Below are positions 57,240 through 64,000 of a stretch of 64,000 nucleotides of DNA, one piece after another. The stretch is from positions 7,977,099 to 8,041,098 of the forward strand of contig CM055111.1 in NCBI GenBank assembly GCA_029204225.1. The letters are read 5' to 3'. The notes below the pieces were generated by a model. That model made no database searches. It worked only from the letters and a program-made list of their open reading frames with translations, and was not told where the DNA came from. The position numbers were made by a program, and so were the translations under genes. Source of the DNA: Diphasiastrum complanatum (taxonomy: Eukaryota > Streptophyta > Lycopodiopsida > Lycopodiales > Lycopodiaceae). Each line of letters begins with the position of its first letter. Position 1 is the stretch's first letter.

Positions 57240-58740
57240 CTCATAACTGGACCTCAAACATAGTGACCAAATAGATCTAATTTTTTTGGTCAACACTTTG
57301 GTAGGTACAATGTTTTTGCTAGAGAGTAGTTGATGACGTTATGAGTAGATCTATCATCTACACTTATCCAAACTGCTTTACTCCCAGTTTTACCTCGCAT
57401 GAGGACTAGGTCATGCGGCCCAAACTTTGAAGTCTCATTGAGCATCGAAGACGACAACTGGCATGCATGGGTTTCATCCTCATGCAACACTTCTACTTTA
57501 GTGGTAGGTGAAGTAGCGAGAAAACAAAGGATTTGGCCTGAGTGATTTTACAGAAGGACTATTTTAGCAAGACTCAGATTTTTTATGGTCCTTTAGGGCA
57601 TTATGTCCCTTGCTCTCGTACACACAAAACACAAGTTCTTTTTTTGTGCTTTGGCATATTCTTCAAACTTCAGTGGGTTCATGACGGAGGGCTTGGCTTT
57701 CTTATCCTTGGCTTGCTTGGGGTTTTTAGTGTTTTTTCTCTTAGAGAACTTTTTTTGAAAGATTTAGGCTCACTTGAAGAGGGATTAGTTTGTTTCCGAT
57801 TAGCCTTAATTTGTCCTTTTTGAGTCATCATAGATTTGGGCAAAATTGATGGCCTATTCAAGTGTTTGTGGTGAGTTTCATTGAACTTCCAACTTGTAAT
57901 TCTCTTACAAACCTCTAATAAACCCTCTAACCTTACAATAGTCATCGATAGTCTTAAGCTTAAGAATAGCTTTCTTATAGCTCAAAATATGGTGAAGTCA
58001 TGACCCATATCCATAACAAGTTTTTCCTAGGCTTGTCAGGCCCATTCTAACTCATTCTCAAGTAAAAATTCTTTCAAAAAGGCGTCCTCAAAATCTTGCC
58101 ACAGTTTAGGAATCTATCCTATGTCCTAGAGATTTAACCACCACTTGTGTGCCATGGGACCTAGGAAAAGACTAAATTTTATCACCTATAATTTATTAAG
58201 GGTATTTTTCAATGTGTGGAAATCCCTCCAAGAAAGGTCTAAAGCACATCAAGGTGGTTGGGCTAGGATCTTTGAACAAAACATGTCTATCCTCGGCTAT
58301 GGGTTCATCTATATCCATGGAATTAGATAAATCTTGAATAGGGTGAGGAACTAATGGAGCTGACATACCTTGCTTGCCACCTTGCATGGCTACCAAGTTT
58401 TGCACTAGGGTAAGGAACTAATGGAGTTGACGTAGCTTGCTTACCACCTTGCATGGCTACAAGGTTTTGCACTAGGGTAGTAAGGCTAGGCTTCTTATGA
58501 AGGTTTTTGGTTAACTCTTGTAGGGCCAAGACCTAACTTACTAGTTTCATGTGCATCTTTAGTCACATACACATCGTCTAGATTAGGGTATTCATCGTCT
58601 TCTAATGCCTCTTTTAAAAGCTCATCAAAAGCTTCCACTGCCTTTTTCTTTTCTCGTCTTAATATGGCATGGCCAACTTTGGAGCAGGCTTGAGTGGCCA
58701 AGTTTCTAAGCTCTTCAGAATTAGCCATCTTAGCAACCAA
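57240..58740 (-). pseudogene. Ty3/gypsy gag and protease relic
   Basis: Minus-strand reading from 58740: MVAKMANSEELRNLATQACSKVGHAILRREKKKAVEAFDELLKE, an acidic linker, a duplicated SLTTLVQNLVAMQGGKQ block (58479-58410 and 58420-58360), then gag core pieces with FRPFLEGFPHIEK-like and LKTIDDYCKVRGFIRGL motifs. A knuckle-like LCFVCTRARD lies near 57620. A retropepsin-like segment at 57490-57290 reads AVWISVDDRSTHNVINYSLAKTL, where intact elements have DSGSTHNFI. Stops and a changed active-site box show it is dead. No RT follows. Confidence 0.65.
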
Positions 58741-59237
58741 TGCTTGAGAGAGAAAAAAAAAGTAGAAACAAAAAATATCTCATCTTGTCAATCAATTTTC
58801 TAGTCTTAATGCCTTTGATATATGGCTCATGCAAAAAAAAATAAATGCAATTACATGCATGCATGTGTAATTTAAGGTGGTTGTCCTAATCTTTCTATGT
58901 GCCTTGTGCTCTCGACATATCACTTGACTGGTATCTTTATACTTTTTGAATTGATTTACTGTCTTACTGCATTCAAATATATGTCAGTGCGCATGTTATG
59001 CCTTCTTTATCATTTTGTTTGATATTCTCTTATAGTTTTGTCTAAATCATCTACTTTACTTCTGCAACAAACAATCGTAAGACTATGTGTTTGTCTACGT
59101 AATCGATCCTATCGATTCTAACAACTTCGAATTTAGAATAAAATAGAATCAGCCGAGTTATTTGACTCACTATTTTGACTCGAATCCGATAGCGTAGTGC
59201 ATGCACCAAGGAATCGTTCACGTTTCAATTCCTAGCA

Positions 59238-59249
59238 TGGTATCAGAGC
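59238..59249 (+). other. Copia primer-binding site (tRNA-iMet)
   Basis: TGGTATCAGAGC, perfect match to the standard copia primer site, after an LTR ending in CTAGCA. Confidence 0.9.
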
Positions 59250-59416
59250 CAATGGTTATCTGATTCCTATATCTGATCTTGGTCTTGATCATAAGCTTCT
59301 CACAAAACTTGATTCGATTGAATGATAGAATAATTGTTTTCTTGTTCTGATAATAGCATTAAATTTCTTTCTTAAGTCACTAATAGTTATTACTATCACT
59401 TAGACTAACTTTTACA

Positions 59417-60890
59417 TGGATTTCCAAAGCAAGGCTAGTTCCATTGTGGAAATTTAAGATGAAAACAATGCTAATGGCTAAGAAATTATATGATGTTGTC
59501 ACAGGTGTCAAGGTCAAACCCGAAGCAGACGATATTGTAATCTCCAAATGGAAGCTGAAGGATGGCCAAGCATTTGCACTAATTATTCTCAACATATTTG
59601 ATACTCAATTTGTCTATATATCAGAAGCTCAGACGTCAAAGAAAATTTAGGATATCTTGAGCACAATGTACAATGTGCGGAATGTAACTTCCAAGCTGGA
59701 TCTCAGAAGGAAGTTCTCTCATGTAGGATGGCCAACGATGATTCATTATAGAATCACATTAACCAATTCAAGAACCTCCTACAACAAATGGCCACTATTA
59801 AATCAGTCATATACGATCAAGACGTAGTAATGACACTACTATCAAGCCTGCCATTTGCATACAAAATCTTCGTGATGATTATCATGATTCACTCAAACCT
59901 GACTCTATCAAGAGTTGTTGCTATGTTGCTGCAGGAAGAAAATTGAAGAAAGAAATTCTCCAGTTTCTCGAATGCTGACTCTCATGTCCTTTATGCAAAC
60001 AACAGCTCGAAGCAGAGCAAGAAAGGCCCGAAACAACACAAGTCAAATTAGAAGCTGACACACAGTCAAGAGCAGTTGACGAATCCATCCATAAAGAGGA
60101 AGATATTTTGCAAGTACTACAAGTGCACCAACCACGAGATTCAAGATTGCTACATACTGAAGGCCAAGAACAATAGCAAGGTGCAATCAAATCAACAGAC
60201 GAACGCAAGTGCAGAAACATCCAATGCCCCTAGTCAAGAAGTGGATCATGATACATTCATGATTAATCATCAGAAAGCATCAAACGACAGCTCCTGATTT
60301 TTTGATTCCGGAGCCACTCAACACATGACTAGCCTTATTAGCTACTTTCAATCCTATATGCCTTACATTACCAAAAGGTATCTTCACCTTGGCGACAATA
60401 GCACACATGCTATCGAAGGTGAAGACATTCTAAGATTAAACTTCTCAAATGATCAATTCAACTACTATCAAATGTCCTACATTTACCAAATTTATCTACA
60501 AATCTGCTATCTATTAGCAGAATTACAAACTTAGGACATAAAGTAGAATTTGAATCAAATCAGTGTGGAGTTATCGATAGGACAAACAAGTTCGAAAAGA
60601 GACATAGATACATGTATAAATTAAGTCCTCGCTATTCTGCTACCAATCAAGTTCTAAATACTTCTGTTCACATCAATAAATGATTACTTTGGCATTACAG
60701 ACTTGGTCATTTGAATTATGCATATGTACCGAATATGTCAAAGCAATCTATTGTGCTTGATCTTGACTATCCAAATAGGAATGTCAAATTACCTATCTGC
60801 CAAGACTACATTGTTGAAAAATAGGCTAGGAAACCTTTTAGATCAAGTCAACAACATGTAGCTAAAGACCTGTTAGATATTGTATATACA
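59417..60890 (+). pseudogene. Copia gag, protease and pre-integrase relic
   Basis: MDFQSKASSIV... at 59417, then KFKMKTMLMAKKLYDVVTGVKVKPEADD and WKLKDGQAFALIILNIFD. A TAG replaces the Trp of WDIL at 59648. The gag helix set continues to LTLSRVVAMLLQEE. A zinc knuckle at 60109 reads C-K-Y-Y-K-C-T-N-H-E-I-Q-D-C, with the second Cys changed to Tyr. The protease box is FDSGATQHMT-like at about 60302 with a stop just upstream. Pre-integrase LWHYRLGHLNYAYVPNMSKQSI-like sequence at 60680-60760 follows with a stop. Ends at the deletion junction near 60900. Confidence 0.8.
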
Positions 60891-61760
60891 AACATATGTG
60901 GCCTGTTAAATTTATCTCCTCTACTCTCCTAAATCCCATGTTAATCTAGTTCTATATATCGCTACAATTTTACATGCATTGTTGCACAATCTGCAGAAAT
61001 ACTTTATTACTGAAGACAGGCAGGAGAATGGCACCTAACTTATCGGGAAGTCCGACTTGGCTGACATATCAGGGAGTCCGACTTGTCAACTCAACCGACA
61101 TATTGGGAAAACCTGACCGACATGTCGACTTATCGACTACCCAACTTAACTAGCCACGGTACCAACTCACTCAACTCCGAATAGTTGAAGCCTTCCCACG
61201 CTCACTATATTGTGCAACAACTTGGACAATGACATCAGTAGCCACGATCTCCTCTAGACAGCACAACGACTTCACACAATCTTTTTTATACACTCATCTA
61301 CACAAATGTAAATTGTATGTAGATGATCATTGTAATCTAATTAAATGTGTGGATCCGATCAATATAGTGATTTATAGAGAGAAAGACATAGTAGATGCTT
61401 TCATGCATCGATTCTTTCTTTCAAACTGATTGTTAGTAATAATCTCATAGCTTTAACAGAGCGGAGTTAGCTTCCTGAGCACGCGGTTTCATCCGCTATT
61501 GTCTTGTGCTCATATCATCAAACTGACTTGTACTATACATTAATCTGAATCAATCATTGTTTTTTATTGCATTCAAAGTTCTTGTTAGAATTGTATGCGT
61601 TGCTACTACATCTTCATGTCTGACTTTCTTACTGCTTTATTTGATTGTTTGCTCTTCCGCTTCCGCAAACAACCACACAATTAAGCTCTACTTTAATTTT
61701 TGTTTGCTTGCTATTGTTGTAGTGCACGCACCGAGGGAATTAGTCGACCACTGCCTCCAG

Positions 61761-63139
61761 CCCGAAGGAAATAGTTATTATTCTGATTGTAATCTTCCTG
61801 AAAAGATAGATTCGGATAACCTCCCATTCCACGATTGCCCAATGGTGCTAGAAGGTTGTCGATCAATGTATTATTTACAAGATCGTCAGACAAGATTTCA
61901 GACATCTCAGCGGAAGGGACAATTAGTGAGAGGGCTGCATATGTATATTCTGGAAATTTCTCTTTAATGTACAATTGTTGAATGGATAGAAGTGCATAGG
62001 AAATGAGAGAACCAATATTTACATAATTGTAAGTATGGTATGGTTATTGGAAGTATTTTTTTTTAACTTCCTCCAAATAATGAGAATAGTTAGCTTCCCA
62101 ATCTGTGTAAATTTCTCACAAATTAGGGAATAACATTCGACGGGAGAATCTAGAAAGGATTGGATTAGAGCTAGGAACAATTTCTTTAACATCAAAAATG
62201 TTAATGAGTCTAAATTGCATGTTCTCCTTAATAGCCTTGGTTAAGAGTACTATGACAATGGAGAATTAAGCTTGAGGCTAGTTCGTGTGCATGCGAGGGA
62301 TGTATAGGAGTCCATGCATTTTTTTTGTTTTGCATCTGTATTAACTAGTGGTGGTTATACACAACATATAAAGCCTGGCAATGCTATGTGGGCAATGCCG
62401 AGGAGCAAGCTCCTAACAAGTCACTATGCAATGGTTGGGATTTCAGCATGTGCCTTCCTGGTCATAGTCAACAACTCTACCCATACACTGTGCTGACAAG
62501 AGAACTCCATGCACTTTCAAGCTTAGGTCTTTGCTCTATATTGCCATTTAAACTTGATAATAATTTAAATATTGTGCATCATGATGCTAGTGCAATTAGT
62601 AAACCTTTGCAAAGAAGAAAAAGGTACCAGTAATAAATTATCAAATGATAAGGTGGTGTTTACAACTCCAATAAGTACTAATTGCATTTCATTTTAGTAC
62701 TTCCATAGTCTCTTGTATCTTATTTGTCCTAATTTTTTATGCTTCAAAGTTTTGAACCTTTCTAGGCACATTCTTTGATCACATATATTGGACTAAGATG
62801 ATATTACCATATCTTGTTGGCCCACATTGTAAATGAACCTAGAAAATATTATGATTACTTCTACTTGCTTCGAAACATTTCATTGATGAGCTTATATCTT
62901 GGTTTTCATCTCAATGACAATCCATGTATCTTGTTATTTGGTATGGATAAGTTCTATGCATATGCTTAGGTAAGGTTTTGGATAATATGTACTAGCATTG
63001 GCTCTAGGAAAAGGGCCCACTTGAGTGGTTATTTTGATGACATTTTTTTGCTTCCTTTGTGGCCCTAATGCATTCTAAAATGGCCGAAAGTGCTCTGAAA
63101 TGGCCGCAAACGAACCTAATGCGGTCCATTGCGATCTCA
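61761..63139. other. Intergenic, no gene seen
   Basis: AT-rich with short frames only. At 63065-63160 the words AAATGGCCG(A/C)AA and AAATGGCCACAAG recur four times just before the copia gag fragment. Confidence 0.4.
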
Positions 63140-64000
63140 AATGGCCACAAGTGTCTGATTGATCTTCAAGAGATCTTGATCAATGAAGAAGATAGGCTTC
63201 AAGCAAGAGGTGGATCTTTGTCAACATCTCAAGTTGGAGAGGAGGCTATGTTCATCAAGGTCAAAAGCAAAAGCAAGTGGTCTAAAGGGCAAGATCAAGG
63301 GGAGCCTTCTTCAAATGGAAAAAAGAAAGATAAATCAAAGCTCAAGTGCTTCTATTGTGGCACCAAAGGACACTTTGCAAGTGAGTGCAACAAGAAGAAG
63401 AGAGATCAAGGAGACAAGCAAGGTAATCTTACTCTTGATGAGGATGGTTTGGATATCCAAGATGCAAATGATGATGCTTTTGTGATGTCTAAATGTATGC
63501 TTGCTAATGATGGAGATCTAAATGTATGTCTAAATGTATGCTTGCTAATGATGGAGATCTAAATGTATGTCTAAATGTATGCTTGCTAACGATGGAAATT
63601 GATAGTAGAGCAATTTCACACATGACTTTTCACAAAGAGTATTTCACTTCTTTGTTGGCATATGGAGATGACAAGAGGGTGATCTACACGGCCAATGATG
63701 GTAAGTGTGCAATCAAAGGCATTGGCACAAATCCTATTTCTCTTTCTACAAATAGGAACGTTCATTTGGAGGATGTTTTGTTTATTCCATCTATTACCAA
63801 GAATTTACTTAGTGTGAGTCAATTGTAAAAGGTAGGGAAAGTTGTTCAAACTAGAAGCTTGTGTTATTGCTGACCAAGTTGGATGTGTTGCAAGAGAGCA
63901 AATACCTATTCAAGAGGTTTGGCATAAAAGGATGTGACACCTCAACTTCAAGTCATTGGAGATAATGGCTAAAAAAAGGTTCTGATAGGCCTTCCAAGTT
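63140..64000 (+). pseudogene. Copia gag C-terminus and protease relic, runs off window
   Basis: Starts abruptly in gag (DLQEILINEEDRLQA), followed by CFYCGTKGHFASEC (CCHC intact, about 63352), an acidic linker, a frame-shifting 41-bp repeat at 63488-63592, then the protease region IDSRAISHMTFHKEYFTSLL, where the complete copia element at 42829 has IDSGASSHMTRHKEYFTSLL. It continues to SITKNLLSVSQL at 63826, a stop, and pre-integrase fragments to 64000. It is a close relative of the complete element; the catalytic box Gly is Arg, so it is dead. Confidence 0.85.
63488..63592. repeat. 41-bp tandem repeat in copia gag-protease linker
   Basis: Units starting TCTAAATGTATGCTTGCTAA at 63488 and 63529 (41 bp each), with a partial third at 63570-63592. 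The complete copia element has no such repeat. Confidence 0.9.

Larger units (their letters stand above)
58950..61760 (+). mobile_element. Internally deleted Ty1/copia element with two LTR remnants
   Basis: 5' LTR remnant ends at 59237 (CTAGCA), followed by the primer site TGGTATCAGAGC at 59238-59249, a leader, gag, protease and GAG-pre-integrase to about 60905, then 3' LTR-like sequence at about 60905-61760. The two LTR ends share TAGTGCATGCACC (59191-59203) and TAGTGCACGCACC (61719-61731). The integrase core, RT and RNase H are missing. The 3' LTR shares the ATCCGCTATTGTCTTG block with the LTR at 14457. Confidence 0.75.

Noticed and set aside
1-64000. CRISPR arrays, tRNA and rRNA genes
   Set aside because: None seen; the short repeats found are minisatellites or LTR parts without regular unique spacers, and no cloverleaf sequence was recognised by eye.

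Overview
This is nuclear DNA from a land plant. The evidence is two plant-type host genes, one intronless and one with ten exons and GT-AG type introns, set in a dense, nested mass of Ty1/copia and Ty3/gypsy LTR-retrotransposon relics. The low gene density, old decayed elements and long TE-filled intergenic stretches fit a large repeat-rich genome such as a gymnosperm or fern-like plant. The sequence alone does not fix the species.

Layout. 1-5463: internally deleted Ty3/gypsy relic (leader, gag, protease, RNase H, integrase; no reverse transcriptase palm). 5464-6532: degenerate flank. 6533-11595: a tandem duplication whose 1.69-kb copies carry a long, stop-riddled minus-strand reading frame that I do not recognise; it lies just 3' of a minus-strand gypsy integrase (12476-13650). 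13690-15716: 3' end and LTR of a copia element. 15717-20336: no gene seen. 20337-21806: intact 6-phosphogluconate dehydrogenase gene on the minus strand. 22124-23400: G-tract, minisatellite and small repeats. 24096-26850: copia and gypsy pol relics. 26855-31880: copia element with a repeat-expanded 5' LTR. 31890-36000: LTR-like DNA and two gypsy relics with tRNA-Asp-type primer sites. 36090-39850: inverted copia relic of the same family. 41001-47524: complete young copia element (LTRs of 654 bp, TSD CTAGG) inserted in an older retroposon-like coding relic. 49579-55315: ten-exon DUF676-type lipase/serine esterase gene. 57240-58740: gypsy gag-protease relic. 58950-61760: deleted copia element. 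63140-64000: copia gag-protease relic running off the window.

How it fits together. Only two host genes are supported. The 6PGDH gene belongs to the oxidative pentose phosphate pathway. The lipase-like gene has a conserved nucleophile motif and can be spliced in silico into an uninterrupted 414-residue protein. Nearly everything else is retrotransposon. Most copies are broken by stops, frameshifts and deletions, many looking like C-to-T decay. The exception is the 41-47.5 kb copia element: its LTRs differ at only 2 of 654 bases and it has one open 1342-codon frame, yet the distal reverse transcriptase and RNase H are unrecognisable and the YVDD box reads YDGD. It looks like a recently mobilised non-autonomous element and is the most interesting object here.
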